A stretch of DNA of 64,000 nt. Origin: Candidatus Methylospira mobilis. GTDB lineage: Bacteria; Pseudomonadota; Gammaproteobacteria; Methylococcales; Methylococcaceae. The notes under the pieces were generated by a model. That model worked only from the letters and a program-made list of their open reading frames with translations, searched no databases and was not told where the DNA came from. The stretch lies in contig NZ_CP044205.1 in assembly GCF_009498235.1 (NCBI RefSeq), positions 2,915,389-2,979,388 on the forward strand, in the 5' to 3' direction. Positions 54,234 through 63,505 of the stretch are shown here, piece after piece; position 1 is the stretch's first letter, and every line of letters begins with the position of its first letter. Made by a program: the position numbers and the translations under genes.

Positions 54234-54566
54234 CTATTTGCCAAGTGTGGAGGTCAGGGCCTCCTTGCTTTTTTCGCAAGCCGCTACCGAAGACTTCTCC
54301 GCAGCCACGGCATTTTCCTTTGCCTGCTCCGATTGAGAAGCGTAAGCGGCAGCAGCGGCAGCCATATGATGCGTAGCGGCCTGCTCATGAGCTGCGGCCG
54401 CAGCTACATGTTTCTCGGAAGCATGTTCCTGAACGGATAAACTGGAACCGGGACGAGTTTGGTCACTGTGTGCTCCGGCCGGAGAAACAGCGGCCTGGTC
54501 GGTTGCAGACATACCTGCAACCGGAAAGGACATAAGCAAAACAGAAGTAATAACTAATTTTTTCAT
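54234..54566 (-). CDS. Exported Ala/His-rich protein
   Basis: 110 residues from ATG 54566 (GAGGAGTTC ribosome site). A signal peptide (LVITSVLLMSFPVAGMSA) precedes a helical domain rich in Ala, His and Glu (EKHVAAAAAHEQAATHHMAA, EQAKENAVAAEKSSVAACEK). His-rich periplasmic proteins can bind metal, but there is no proof. Motif site S3 lies 311 bp upstream, facing it. Confidence 0.6.
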   Translation of the reverse strand: MKKLVITSVLLMSFPVAGMSATDQAAVSPAGAHSDQTRPGSSLSVQEHASEKHVAAAAAHEQAATHHMAAAAAAYASQSEQAKENAVAAEKSSVAACEKSKEALTSTLGK

Positions 54567-54876
54567 GATCGAACTCCTCAAAATACCTGTATCGATATAT
54601 TTGGCCGCTATACCGTCATTCCGCTGAAGCCGATGACTAAAGAAAAATTCCGGTAACTTTCCGATCCGGAAGCGGCAAAGCCGGATATGGATTGAGATAA
54701 GGCATTGATCAGGCATAGGCTCATGGTCATTCCGGCAATCCATTGCACATTCACGCCATTTGCCTGCAAATTATTGCGCAAGCCACGCAAACACCGGACA
54801 GATCATCTCGACCGTGAGCCAATCCAGGTAGTGAGTCGCCTAGCCCGAACACACTCTGGCCGTATAGCCGGCGGCA

Positions 54877-54897
54877 GTCGGTACGGTATCGCACATA
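54877..54897 (-). promoter_or_regulatory. Stress-motif site S3
   Basis: On the minus strand TATGTGCGATACCGTAC then CGAC, one base from S1. It faces the Ala/His-rich gene. Distance to that gene is large (311 bp), so the target is uncertain. Confidence 0.5.
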
Positions 54898-55053
54898 CGG
54901 GAAGATTGATAAGACATATACCCAGGGAACGCCGCTAACGCGGAGATAGATCAGCTAGCGACCATCCTTCAACGCGTCGAAACAGATTAACTGAATCCTG
55001 CCTGGTTCCGCCTGCGGCGGCACTGAATTCCCGTATCCGACGAAAATCCGACT

Positions 55054-55074
55054 TATGCGCGCTAGCGTACAGAG
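55054..55074 (+). promoter_or_regulatory. Stress-motif site S4
   Basis: TATGCGCGCTAGCGTACAGA plus G, upstream of the collagen-like lipoprotein (start 55289). TACGCT lies 18 bases downstream as a possible -10. Confidence 0.5.
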
Positions 55075-55288
55075 TCAAGATCTTATATCGCATACGCTCA
55101 TCCTCAACGGCAATGCGCAATTTCAGGCTCCACCTGATGTGAAGCGTGCAAGCCGGCTACTGATCCGCTCCTGTGGCGGCAATCGTCCGAATCTGTCGGT
55201 GCCGATTCTGGCCATCCGGGGTTGATCAACCTGGGGGATTGCTCGCAATAGCGTGAGTAGTTCTCATAATTTCAGAAAAGGAATCATC

Positions 55289-55576
55289 ATGAAATACAAA
55301 AATTTAATCGCTGCGACACTGACGACGCTCGCACTGAGCGCTTGCATGACGGTGCCGCCTGGCCCTGCCGGGCCGGCCGGCGCCACGGGAACCACTGGAG
55401 CCATGGGTAACACGGGAGCAACCGGCGCCAGAGGCTACACCGGCTATACCGGAGAGACGGGAGACACCGGAGATACCGGCGCAACCGGTAGATCGGGCGC
55501 AAAGGGGAATACCGGATCGACCGGCTCGAGAGGAAGCTCAAGCGACGGTACTGTAGTGATCGTTCCAGGTCGCTAA
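55289..55576 (+). CDS. Collagen-like lipoprotein
   Basis: A 95-residue lipoprotein: signal peptide [15 protein letters not shown] with lipobox, then 20 uninterrupted Gly-X-Y triplets, mostly GAT, GNT, GYT and GDT, and a short basic-free tail ([11 protein letters not shown]). The strict Gly every third residue indicates a collagen-like triple helix, here stabilised by Thr rather than hydroxyproline. It would be anchored in the outer membrane. Site S4 lies upstream and a terminator follows. Confidence 0.82.
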   Translation: MKYKNLIAATLTTLALSACMTVPPGPAGPAGATGTTGAMGNTGATGARGYTGYTGETGDTGDTGATGRSGAKGNTGSTGSRGSSSDGTVVIVPGR

Positions 55577-55608
55577 CCAGCTTGTGCATCCATGTATTGG
55601 GATTTATC

Positions 55609-55634
55609 GTTTCGCCTCCGCCAGGAGGCGAAAC
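55609..55634 (+). terminator. Intrinsic-type terminator after the collagen-like gene
   Basis: GTTTCGCCTCC-GCCA-GGAGGCGAAAC, an 11-bp perfect stem, followed by TTCATTTG. Confidence 0.7.
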
Positions 55635-55780
55635 TTCATTTGTCAGCAATCAGGCAATATCCAGCTGCAGAATTGCCGGCCCACCGAAAGATGCCGATGA
55701 AATCATGAACCCTTAGGCCTCCGGCATTCCACTTGAGTTATCGGACAGGGTAAAGCGGAGGCTGTTATCGGCAGCCGCTA

Positions 55781-55801
55781 TATGTGCGTTAGCGCACAGA
55801 C
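55781..55801 (+). promoter_or_regulatory. Stress-motif site S5 (best palindrome)
   Basis: TATGTGCGTTAGCGCACAGA plus C. The core TGTGCG-TTAG-CGCACA is a perfect 6-4-6 inverted repeat. It lies 174 bp upstream of the sll1863-type gene. Confidence 0.65.
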
Positions 55802-55974
55802 TGCGCCTCGCTGTTCCGGTCAAGCTTTATGGCAGTGACAGAAACGGGAGGAGATGGCTCACCGTGGAACTGTAATTTACCCAGAGCGGCAACGGCATAA
55901 CCGTATGCTGGAATCAATACAAACCGAAATAAATGAACATTAATTATCAAACAACATTTTGATAGAGAACCCTT

Positions 55975-56277
55975 ATGAAAACCAAAGACGAGTATATAGA
56001 AAGTCTGGCGTCCGAACTGAAAGAGTGGAGCGCTCAGATTGATCATCTGGCCGCCAAGGCGGATAACGCATCGGCGCATCTGAAGCACCAGTACATCGAA
56101 GAACTCAACGAGTTACGCACCAGACAGCATGAAGCATCTCTAAAAATCAAAGAGCTGGAGGAAGCCGGCGGCGATGCATGGGAGACGATCACGGAAACCG
56201 CGGACAAGGTCTGGTCTGAGCTTAGAAGCTGTATTGCGAGCGTTGTTTCCAAATTCAACGATAATAAACCAATTTAG
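55975..56277 (+). CDS. sll1863-family coiled-coil stress protein
   Basis: A 100-residue, highly charged alpha-helical protein: YIESLASELKEWSAQIDHLA, HQYIEELNELRTRQHEASLK and ELEEAGGDAWETITETADKV. This pattern matches the sll1863 stress-response family. No signal peptide. It is followed 9 bases later by the BON-domain gene, so the two are probably one operon downstream of site S5. Confidence 0.8.
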   Translation: MKTKDEYIESLASELKEWSAQIDHLAAKADNASAHLKHQYIEELNELRTRQHEASLKIKELEEAGGDAWETITETADKVWSELRSCIASVVSKFNDNKPI

Positions 56278-56286
56278 GATTACCCT

Positions 56287-56715
56287 ATGAAAAAGAAAGG
56301 CGGACACAAACCAATGCGACTTTCAGAGAGCGTTTTTTTTATCTTTTTCCTGTCCGCCGCTATCGGACTAACCGGTTGCCAACAAGAAGGCTCTGCCGAA
56401 AAGGCAGGGCAAAAGATTGATCAAGCGGCAGAAAAAGCAGGCAAAAAGCTTGAAGAAACCAAGGCGTCATTGGGCGCGGCCGCAGACAAAACCGGAGGGT
56501 ATATAGATGATTCGGCTATTACCGCCAAAATTAATGCGGAAATCCTCAGCGACCCGTTGCTTAAGGCATCCCAGATTAACGTGACCACTACCGGCGGCAC
56601 CGTAAAAGTAAGCGGCGTCGTTGATTCCCAGCAAAGTGTCGATAGAGCGATGGAAATAGTCCATAGCAACCAGAATGTTAAAGCGGTGGAAAACAATCTT
56701 GTCGTTAAACGCTAG
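56287..56715 (+). CDS. BON-domain lipoprotein
   Basis: A 142-residue lipoprotein with signal FFIFFLSAAIGLTGC and a Lys/Ala-rich spacer (KAGQKIDQAAEKAGKKLEET). The BON domain follows (DDSAITAKINAEILSDPLLK, INVTTTGGTVKVSGVVDSQQ, AMEIVHSNQNVKAVENNLVV). BON domains bind phospholipids, as in OsmY. A decayed second copy lies at 62400-62590. The start may be 56314 instead. Confidence 0.88.
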   Translation: MKKKGGHKPMRLSESVFFIFFLSAAIGLTGCQQEGSAEKAGQKIDQAAEKAGKKLEETKASLGAAADKTGGYIDDSAITAKINAEILSDPLLKASQINVTTTGGTVKVSGVVDSQQSVDRAMEIVHSNQNVKAVENNLVVKR

Positions 56716-56767
56716 AAACGATGTACAGCAAACCATTATTATCGATAAATAATCCAAGGGGGAACGA

Positions 56768-57952
56768 ATGAAAAAGCATTTAATGTCACTGGGACTGGCT
56801 GGTCTCGCTATCACCGGATCGGTTGCGCAGGCGGAAGAATTTCTCGACGACCGTTTTTATGTCGCGCCGTTCGGCACTTATCTGCAACCGGGCGGCAACA
56901 CCAACGGTTACGGCGGCTGGGGCGCGGGCGTCGGCTTCGGCAAAATTCTCGATGAACATTTCAACGTCGAAGTACGCGGATTCTGGCAGAATTACCAGAG
57001 CGATAGAGTCAATCCGGGAGTAGGCAACTCCAACGCAGCGAACACCCTGTGGAACGGCAAGACGGGCAATTGGAACGGCCAGACCGATCTGACCGGCGGC
57101 ACCATCGACGGACAGTTTTATTTCTTCCGCGATACCATTTCACCGTACATCGTTGCCGGCATCGGCGGCATGAACACCAGCGGCCCCCAGCCATGGACCA
57201 AATTTGCGGCAGCCGCCAGCGTCGCCTCCTTCATTTTTGAAACCGGCGTCGGTGCAACCTACGAGGTGCTCGACAACCTGTTGATAAGAGCGGATGTGCG
57301 TTATCGCATCAACACCGCGCCCACTACCGGCGGCAGCACCTATACTACCGCCAGCGGCGCCACCGTTTCCAACAGCGGCAGCGGCGTATTGAACGATATG
57401 CTGGTCAATGTCGGCTTTGTTATTCCGTTCGGCGACAAACCGAAACCGACGGCGCTTGCCGCAGCTCCAGTAGCCGCTGCGAAGAACGATTGCGCTACCC
57501 GCGACACCGACCATGACGGCGTCAATGACTGCGACGATAAATGCCCAGGCACCCTGGCTGGCGCCCAGGTCGACGCACAAGGTTGTCCGGTCATCATAGA
57601 ATTGAAAGGTGTACACTTCAAATATGACTCGTCCGAGTTACTGCCTGAATCCAAGAAAATTTTGGACGGCGTTGCGCAAAACCTGATCGAATATCCTACC
57701 AAGCATGAAATCGAAGTGGTCGGTCATACCAGCACCGAAGGCAGCGATGATTATAACCTGCACTTATCGCAACGCCGCTCAGCATCGGTCGTCGAGTATC
57801 TGAAATGGGCCGGTGTGAAAAACAAGCTGCATGCCGTAGGCATGGGCGAATCGCACCCGCTGATACCGCATGAGCGCGATGAAGCCGAACGTGCGAAAAA
57901 CCGTCGCGTGCAGCTGGTCTGGCAAGGAGAGGCCGATTATAAAACCAGGTAG
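56768..57952 (+). CDS. OmpA-family outer-membrane protein
   Basis: A 394-residue protein: signal peptide 1-22, an N-terminal 8-strand barrel (DDRFYVAPFGTYLQPGGNTN through LVNVGFVIPFGDK), a calcium-binding TSP3-like linker (DTDHDGVNDCDDKCPG) and a C-terminal OmpA domain that binds peptidoglycan (FKYDSSELLPESKKILDGVA, VVGHTSTEGSDDYNLHLSQR). It links outer membrane and cell wall. A clear terminator follows. Confidence 0.92.
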   Translation: MKKHLMSLGLAGLAITGSVAQAEEFLDDRFYVAPFGTYLQPGGNTNGYGGWGAGVGFGKILDEHFNVEVRGFWQNYQSDRVNPGVGNSNAANTLWNGKTGNWNGQTDLTGGTIDGQFYFFRDTISPYIVAGIGGMNTSGPQPWTKFAAAASVASFIFETGVGATYEVLDNLLIRADVRYRINTAPTTGGSTYTTASGATVSNSGSGVLNDMLVNVGFVIPFGDKPKPTALAAAPVAAAKNDCATRDTDHDGVNDCDDKCPGTLAGAQVDAQGCPVIIELKGVHFKYDSSELLPESKKILDGVAQNLIEYPTKHEIEVVGHTSTEGSDDYNLHLSQRRSASVVEYLKWAGVKNKLHAVGMGESHPLIPHERDEAERAKNRRVQLVWQGEADYKTR

Positions 57953-57994
57953 TCCAAGCTGCTGCATGCGCCTCAGACTCTCAAGAAACGTATA

Positions 57995-58020
57995 AGAAAA
58001 CCCGCCCTACGGCGGGTTTT
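57995..58020 (+). terminator. Intrinsic terminator after ompA-like gene
   Basis: GAAAACCCGCC-CTAC-GGCGGGTTTTC, an 11-bp stem with a T-rich 3' side followed by TGTTTTGT. Confidence 0.88.
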
Positions 58021-58120
58021 CTGTTTTGTCTGTGATTATTTAGACTCGCAAATCTCACCTCATCTCACAATCACCGCCACCAGTTAACGATTTTCTCAAA
58101 ACGGTGAGGCTGCCAATGCG

Positions 58121-59263
58121 CTAGAGAGTCCCTGTACTTTCAGGAAGATAGTAGAAGCCAATCGCCAGCATAAAGTAAACGGCGAGGAGCATGAGGCCTT
58201 CGATCCAGGTAGAGCGTCCGTCAGCAGTCAGGGTGCGGGTGATGATTACGGTCAGAGCAATCACTATAACCTCAATCGGTTCGAACAGGAGATTCATATT
58301 AACCCCCATGAGTGGCGCACTGAAGATGAGCAATGGAACAACGAGGAGGATCATCTGTATGCTCGAGCCGACCGACGCCTCTACGGCTAGATCCATGTTG
58401 TTGTTGCGCGCAAAACGGGTTGCACTGATGATTTCACCGATGCCGCCGGCGCCGGCCAGGAGAATAATGCCGCTAAACATGGGCGTCAGACCGAGCTGAT
58501 TGCTGGTCGGTTCGATGCTGCCTGTGATCACTTCGCTCATGACGGCTAGCGCAAGGGCAGCCGAGGCAAGCACGCTCAGCGATTGAGTGCGCGACCATCG
58601 TGTTGGAGGATGTCCAGTCCCGGAATCCAGAGGAAGCGTGTGCCTGAGGCTTCCTGCCGCATACTGGGGCTTGCGAGAGAGCGTGATTCCTACGTTAGCG
58701 AAGTAGATGAGCAATAAAATGGCCGAAATCTCAAAACTCAGTTCCAGTTCGGCTGTCGGCGAAGACAAATGAAATATCGAGGGGATGATCAAACCGAAGC
58801 CGCACAGAGTCAAAAGACCTCCATTAATCTGGATCGCTTCTTCATTGAAGCGTTGAGCGCTGTGCTTCAACCCTCCCAGGAACATGGCAAGCCCCAGGCC
58901 GAAGAGGAGTTCGATCAATATGGAACCGACGATGGAAGCCTTGACGATATTGCCAAGTCCGTTTTTTAACGCGAACATGGCGATGATGATTTCCGGGGCG
59001 TTGTTCAGTGAAGCATTGAGCAGACCGCCGGCAGTTGGCCCCAAGGTAGCCGATATCGCTTCGGTGGCTTCCGCCATCGCTTCGGCCAGCGGATAGATCG
59101 AAAGAAGAGCGACAGCGAATACCAGGATAGAATTCGCATTAAACCAACGTAAGGCAAGCGCCAACGGAATCGCAAGAAAAAGTAAGTTATTTACCGTGAA
59201 GAGTGAGTTTTCCGGTTTGGCGTTGGAACGGCTATTCCGAACTGTATTTTCATCCGTTTTCAT
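58121..59263 (-). CDS. Ca2+/H+ antiporter of the CaCA/CAX family
   Basis: A 380-residue polytopic protein. The first alpha repeat is AISATLGPTAGGLLNASLNN followed by APEII. The second repeat is MFSGIILLAGAGGIGEIISA and TRFARNNNMDLAVEASVGSS. These are the two conserved cation-binding repeats of CAX exchangers, which expel calcium in exchange for protons. The GNxxE-type core is GNA/NNAPE here, which is within family variation. It faces the ompA-like gene. Confidence 0.86.
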   Translation of the reverse strand: MKTDENTVRNSRSNAKPENSLFTVNNLLFLAIPLALALRWFNANSILVFAVALLSIYPLAEAMAEATEAISATLGPTAGGLLNASLNNAPEIIIAMFALKNGLGNIVKASIVGSILIELLFGLGLAMFLGGLKHSAQRFNEEAIQINGGLLTLCGFGLIIPSIFHLSSPTAELELSFEISAILLLIYFANVGITLSRKPQYAAGSLRHTLPLDSGTGHPPTRWSRTQSLSVLASAALALAVMSEVITGSIEPTSNQLGLTPMFSGIILLAGAGGIGEIISATRFARNNNMDLAVEASVGSSIQMILLVVPLLIFSAPLMGVNMNLLFEPIEVIVIALTVIITRTLTADGRSTWIEGLMLLAVYFMLAIGFYYLPESTGTL

Positions 59264-59396
59264 GGTTCCCTCGATGTTCGATTAAAACGAACGCCTACAG
59301 ACTGTCGAATAACCCTTGAGAATATGTATCACGCGAAATTTCCGGCGATTTTACGCACATACGATAACTCTTTACCGCCTAACCCGTCACAGGTTT

Positions 59397-59651
59397 TTAT
59401 ACTTTGCAGTAAGGATTGGGGTTGTATAAAGCTATCGCCAAAGCTTCATCAAGAGTTTGTGGGATTTTTGTCCATGTTTCATCCAATGCGTAGTCGCATT
59501 TTCCGCGTGTGTCAAAATGATAACCGTGCAGTAGTAAACCCTGCTTGGAGTCGCCTTCTCTATTTGAATGAACAATCACGGCTTTTCCAGCAAGGAAAGC
59601 GGCTTTGATATCATTCGCTGTTACTACTGTACCATCTTTAAGTTTGTACAT
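59397..59651 (-). CDS. Hypothetical protein (84 aa)
   Basis: From ATG 59651 with a GCGGAAATAAA ribosome region. It has an N-terminal MYKLKDGTVVTANDIKAAFL and a C-terminal LDEALAIALYNPNPYCKV. Cytosolic, with two Cys. No family recognised, but composition and ribosome site support coding. Confidence 0.55.
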   Translation of the reverse strand: MYKLKDGTVVTANDIKAAFLAGKAVIVHSNREGDSKQGLLLHGYHFDTRGKCDYALDETWTKIPQTLDEALAIALYNPNPYCKV

Positions 59652-60202
59652 TTTATTTCCGCTTATGAAAATGGTAATAAAGGGGGTAGAGCAGTCAGCG
59701 GATGGAAAGTCGGGTTAAGGTGCGCGCTCAAAATCCTATGGGACTTTCGGTTTCGTCTTTTTATACCAGATAAAACAGACCAAACGGCAACCTTCAACAT
59801 GCAGGGACGTTTGAGCTGAACCTGAACGATGACACTTTTCTTCGTTGAAGGAGTACCGTGCCGTAAGAAAGCATATAGGAGCCCGTATATGCAAAACGCT
59901 GAAACAAATCCATTATCCGGGCCTGCTTCACGGACCCGTTCACCGGCTCGTTGCGCACCCTCAGATGCCTGACTCACGGCATGCGCAGCACGCTTCAACT
60001 CAAAAGCGTTTCAGGCGCCAGTATTCTTTACGATCGTAATACACCCCTTGCCAATCAACATCAGATTGCCAATATTTCCCGGTAACGTTGAGTTTTAACC
60101 GATAGGTTGCAGCGGGTCTGTTCGGTAACGCACAAATCGGCCATCATTTAAAGGCTTTCTGATTTCGCCCGCACGTTACCCATGGTGAAACAATGGTTGT
60201 AT
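59652..60202. other. Gap holding an orphan motif site and a frame remnant
   Basis: No complete gene is supported. A minus-strand frame ending near 60010 encodes YRLKLNVTGKYWQSDVDWQG and VYYDRKEYWRLKRF without an initiation codon, which might be the end of a decayed gene. Site S6 lies at 60116-60136. Confidence 0.35.
60116..60136 (-). promoter_or_regulatory. Stress-motif site S6
   Basis: On the minus strand TTTGTGCGTTACCGAACAGA plus C, two mismatches from consensus. No intact gene starts within 400 bp downstream of it. Confidence 0.45.
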
Positions 60203-61510
60203 TCAGTTAACATCTATTGAATTCCGCGTCACCATTTCCCGAAGAGAAAGACTGGCCACAGCAGTCTTGGCGGCAGCCTCATCGAAAATATCAATGACAT
60301 TGGCAACCATAGGCGGCATGACTCCATGCTTGTTAATTAATACGGCACTGTCCCGGTCCATTCTCATTGAGCGCACGATTTCCAATATGGTAATGCCCGC
60401 TATATCCCGGACAGGCAGGTATCCGGCATCACTTCCAGCCGTTTCCACCAAAAGTCCATTTTGCTGCAGGATATCCAGGGTTTCTTCCAGCAACTCTTTT
60501 GGGAGGCTCATGGATTTTTCAAGTGCGTCCAATGTCAATGGCCTGTCTTTATTTATAAAAGCTCTGGCCACCAATACCATAATAGCCAGGCCGAGCCACT
60601 CTTTTGCATGACCACATGGATTAAGGGGTTGATATCCGCCACCAAGGCGATAGGGATACTGGAAAAACATCGCCGACTGCCCCCCAAGAAGAAGCATCAA
60701 CCAGGATAATTGCAGCCACATCATGAATAGTATGATCATTAACAGATTGGAATAAATCGCATGGTAATTAGCTGACATAGTTATAAAAACACTGAACCAG
60801 TAGCCGGTAATTTTCCAGGCAATTCCACCGATAACTCCGCCGAACAATGCCGCTTTCCATAAAACCAGCGGCTTCAGGGTGTATACGTAAATAAAGCTAA
60901 ATACAACGATTACCAGAAAAACAGAATAGAGTTTATCTCCCAAATTCAGCAATGTATTGTAAGGCTCTCGACCAAGCAGCTCGTGTATGGCGGAGTTACC
61001 CGGAATATATGAGGATAAACCCGCTGCCGAAAACACAAATACAGGACCCAGTAGCGTAATACTCAAATACTCTCCGGCACGCATCCCCAGGTTTACTTTT
61101 TTCTTTATACGCCAGATATGATTGAATGCAGATTCTATTTCCATAAACATGGAAACAATCATATACAACAGGGAAATCAGCCCTACAAATCCAAGCACAC
61201 CAACGTTGACGCCGCCAACAAAGTCCATCAATTTACTGATTAGTATTGGCGCCTCCACACCGAGCGGTTCGAATATATGGATCAAAAATGGTTTCAGATA
61301 TTCCTCTTGGCCAAATATTTTTAATAGAGAAAAAATTATGGCCAACCCGGGAATCAAAGATAGAAGCGATCTGTAGGCAAGACTGGATGCTCGATAATTC
61401 AAACCATCCTCGTTAACGGATCGTATCAGCGCGCGAGACCAGACAACAACTTTAGCCGATACTGTCGATAGATGCGAATAAGCCTGTTCTGAACAGCGGA
61501 TCGAATACAT
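60203..61510 (-). CDS. YihY/BrkB-family inner-membrane protein
   Basis: A 435-residue protein with about six transmembrane spans (ASSLAYRSLLSLIPGLAIIF, YLSITLLGPVFVFSAAGLSS, NLLMIILFMMWLQLSWLMLL) and a cytosolic C-terminal winged-helix-like domain (LTLDALEKSMSLPKELLEET, GITILEIVRSMRMDRDSAVL). This is the longer class of the YihY family once called RNase BN by mistake. Function unknown. No motif copy is found directly upstream. Confidence 0.85.
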   Translation of the reverse strand: MYSIRCSEQAYSHLSTVSAKVVVWSRALIRSVNEDGLNYRASSLAYRSLLSLIPGLAIIFSLLKIFGQEEYLKPFLIHIFEPLGVEAPILISKLMDFVGGVNVGVLGFVGLISLLYMIVSMFMEIESAFNHIWRIKKKVNLGMRAGEYLSITLLGPVFVFSAAGLSSYIPGNSAIHELLGREPYNTLLNLGDKLYSVFLVIVVFSFIYVYTLKPLVLWKAALFGGVIGGIAWKITGYWFSVFITMSANYHAIYSNLLMIILFMMWLQLSWLMLLLGGQSAMFFQYPYRLGGGYQPLNPCGHAKEWLGLAIMVLVARAFINKDRPLTLDALEKSMSLPKELLEETLDILQQNGLLVETAGSDAGYLPVRDIAGITILEIVRSMRMDRDSAVLINKHGVMPPMVANVIDIFDEAAAKTAVASLSLREMVTRNSIDVN

Positions 61511-61645
61511 ATAAAATAAATCAATATAAAAACAGGAATACCATCTACGTATGCCTATCAGCGTAATAGAAAAATACGGTAGATGAAGAATAAGCGACCG
61601 TTTTCATCATACCTTAATTTTTAACTACTGACGAACTTGACAGTA

Positions 61646-61759
61646 TAAGTGTGTCCGCATAACCATCGTGGAAATATACTCTTGTACTGCCAGCAACTCC
61701 CTTCAGGGCTGGAAAGCGAGCTAAAATAATCTTCCACGTCTGTTAGTCTTGAGCACTTA
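61646..61759. repeat. MITE-like element, copy 2
   Basis: 114 bp, identical to 7864-7977 apart from one base. It lies between the YihY gene and DUF3096. The ends TAAGTG/CACTTA include a TA at each border. Confidence 0.75.
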
Positions 61760-61898
61760 CAAGGCGGCTGACGGTCGCTCCAACCTCACGTCATCCCCTC
61801 ATGCAACATCAAACTCGGTAGTACTGAATGTTACCCAAACTCTCGAAAACAAAGCCATTGTCAGATGGCAGGGTTCCGCATTTCTGCCCCAGCGATCT

Positions 61899-61919
61899 TA
61901 TGTGCGATACCGTACAGAC
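61899..61919 (+). promoter_or_regulatory. Stress-motif site S7
   Basis: TATGTGCGATACCGTACAGA plus C. It lies 56 bp upstream of the DUF3096 gene. A good -10 (TAGAAT, 61938-61943) begins 19 bases after the site end, placing the site near -41 as for a class II activator. Confidence 0.68.
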
Positions 61920-61974
61920 CATTTCCAGTTCTGCCGCTAGAATGTTTTTCCACCTAATTGTGTAAGGAGGCGCC

Positions 61975-62124
61975 ATGTATATCCAGAACGTTCAGCTCGA
62001 ACCCTTACTGGCTCTTGTGATAGGGATATTGATTTTGCTGGTACCGAGGTTTTTAAACTATTTCGTGGCCGTATATCTAATCGTACGTGGCGTATTGGGA
62101 CTGATGCAGCATACCTCACTATGA
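61975..62124 (+). CDS. DUF3096-family small membrane protein
   Basis: A 49-residue protein, two hydrophobic segments (LLALVIGILILLVPRFL and YFVAVYLIVRGVLGLMQ), typical of DUF3096. An AAGGAGGCGCC ribosome site precedes ATG 61975. Directly downstream of site S7. Confidence 0.85.
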   Translation: MYIQNVQLEPLLALVIGILILLVPRFLNYFVAVYLIVRGVLGLMQHTSL

Positions 62125-62204
62125 AGTGGTAACACTAAGGGCTAAAGCCTCGCTGCTTTGGAGGGGCTTTCCGTTTGATGTACTTTTTTCAACAGGAGCA
62201 TATC

Positions 62205-62363
62205 ATGTCACTTGGCACAATTTTACTCATCATACTTATCCTGATGCTTATTGGAGTGATTCCAACCTGGCCACATAGCCGAGGATGGGGTTATGGACCC
62301 AGCGGCGGACTTGGGCTGCTGCTGATCATCTTACTGGTACTGATCCTGACGGGCAGAATTTAG
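62205..62363 (+). CDS. DUF3309-family small membrane protein
   Basis: 52 residues from ATG 62205 (AGGAGCATATC). The family pattern is visible: a hydrophobic helix, PTWPHSRGWGYGPSGG loop, and a second helix LGLLLIILLVLILTGRI. Typically stress-associated and found beside CsbD and BON genes. Confidence 0.88.
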   Translation: MSLGTILLIILILMLIGVIPTWPHSRGWGYGPSGGLGLLLIILLVLILTGRI

Positions 62364-62399
62364 CCGACTCAGGGTCAGAATGATTTCGTTGTCACAGAG

Positions 62400-62590
62400 G
62401 GGATTAATTCGAAAATTCCGAGCGATTCGTTGCGATTAATATATCCCGGTTGAATATGACCGGCACCGGCAGAAAGGCGAACCGGTCAGTTCCATCGATT
62501 CCCAATAAAATATCGATAGAGCGATTGAAATAATCCATGGTGCTCGGAATGTGAAACCCGGTGAAAATCGGGCTGCCCAGCAAGAAAATT
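62400..62590 (+). pseudogene. Decayed BON-domain gene
   Basis: The plus strand can be read as SSIDSQ-stop-NIDRAIEIIHGARNVKPGEN, which aligns with VDSQQSVDRAMEIVHSNQNV of the intact BON gene at 56287. Upstream INISRLNMTGTGRKANRSV lines up with its INVTTTGGTVKVSGV. Stops and shifts make it non-functional. Confidence 0.55.
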
Positions 62591-62651
62591 AATCGAAGCG
62601 TACCGCAAAACTGCACTGGGGAAGCATATGCCATGTAACACTGTTGTCGAC

Positions 62652-62680
62652 GCGATACCGGCAATCGGTGCCGGTATCGC
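62652..62680. terminator. Hairpin after the BON remnant
   Basis: GCGATACCGGC-AATCGGT-GCCGGTATCGC, an 11-bp perfect stem. It lies between the remnant and the convergent Spy-like gene. Confidence 0.5.
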
Positions 62681-62839
62681 GACTTTGACATATCAACAGG
62701 CTTCAGAAGATATTAGAGAATAATATTGCGCTTCACGCCCGCAGCACATAAATCGAACACTGTAACCCTTGCAAGCGGCGCACTCGCAAACTATTTTTCT
62801 TGAAAACAACTTGCCAAGCTCCAAAGCATGTAAAAAAAT

Positions 62840-63295
62840 TTACGGCTTATCGCAATGATAACCGTGCGGAAACTGCTCATCGAAAGTTTTGCGTTGCGCA
62901 TCGGTCAGCTGCGCATAAAATGCCTTTATAGCGGTTAAATTGGTTTCTTCATGAGCAAGCCGCTCGCGCGTCAAAACCAGCCTTTTCTCCAGGCGCTCGA
63001 TAACAGTCAGATTTTTCCAGGCATCATGATCAAGCTTGCTTTTCTTCCATGCCTCGCGCGACTCTTTAACTTTTCCGGCCCAGTCTTTCCATGAAGGCTC
63101 CTGGGCAGCGCTCAGCTTCAAATTCTGATGGAGCTGCTCCAGTTTTTTATCAAACTCCTCTGAACTTTTAAAAAAATACGGGCATTCCGCATGCGCCGAT
63201 TTCACCTTATCGTCACCGCCCTTCGCCAGAGCGGCGCTTGAAGCCGTAAACAAAAAAAGGCTGACTATTATGGTAACAAGTATGTTTGATTTCAT
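62840..63295 (-). CDS. Exported Spy/CpxP-like helical protein
   Basis: 151 residues from ATG 63295. A signal peptide (ILVTIIVSLFLFTASSAALA) precedes a helical domain with LEQLHQNLKLSAAQEPSWKD and AFYAQLTDAQRKTFDEQFPH, the LTxxQ pattern. Such periplasmic chaperones respond to envelope stress. It is divergent from a second Spy-like gene at 63669, with site S8 between. Confidence 0.78.
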   Translation of the reverse strand: MKSNILVTIIVSLFLFTASSAALAKGGDDKVKSAHAECPYFFKSSEEFDKKLEQLHQNLKLSAAQEPSWKDWAGKVKESREAWKKSKLDHDAWKNLTVIERLEKRLVLTRERLAHEETNLTAIKAFYAQLTDAQRKTFDEQFPHGYHCDKP

Positions 63296-63505
63296 GATCG
63301 ATCTCAGTGATGGTTGAGCGGGGAACGTGATACAAGCAATGTTAATATCATAAAACATAGCTGTATCGTAAACCGGCAGTAATAACAGTAGTGAATATGG
63401 CTAGCCTTCCGCTTCCCTGCGAAATCAATTGCAATCATTGCCAACAGAGCTTTTTCGCTACTCTCCCAGCAGCTCTTTTATTTTAATAAGCAGGATAATG
63501 TTTTA

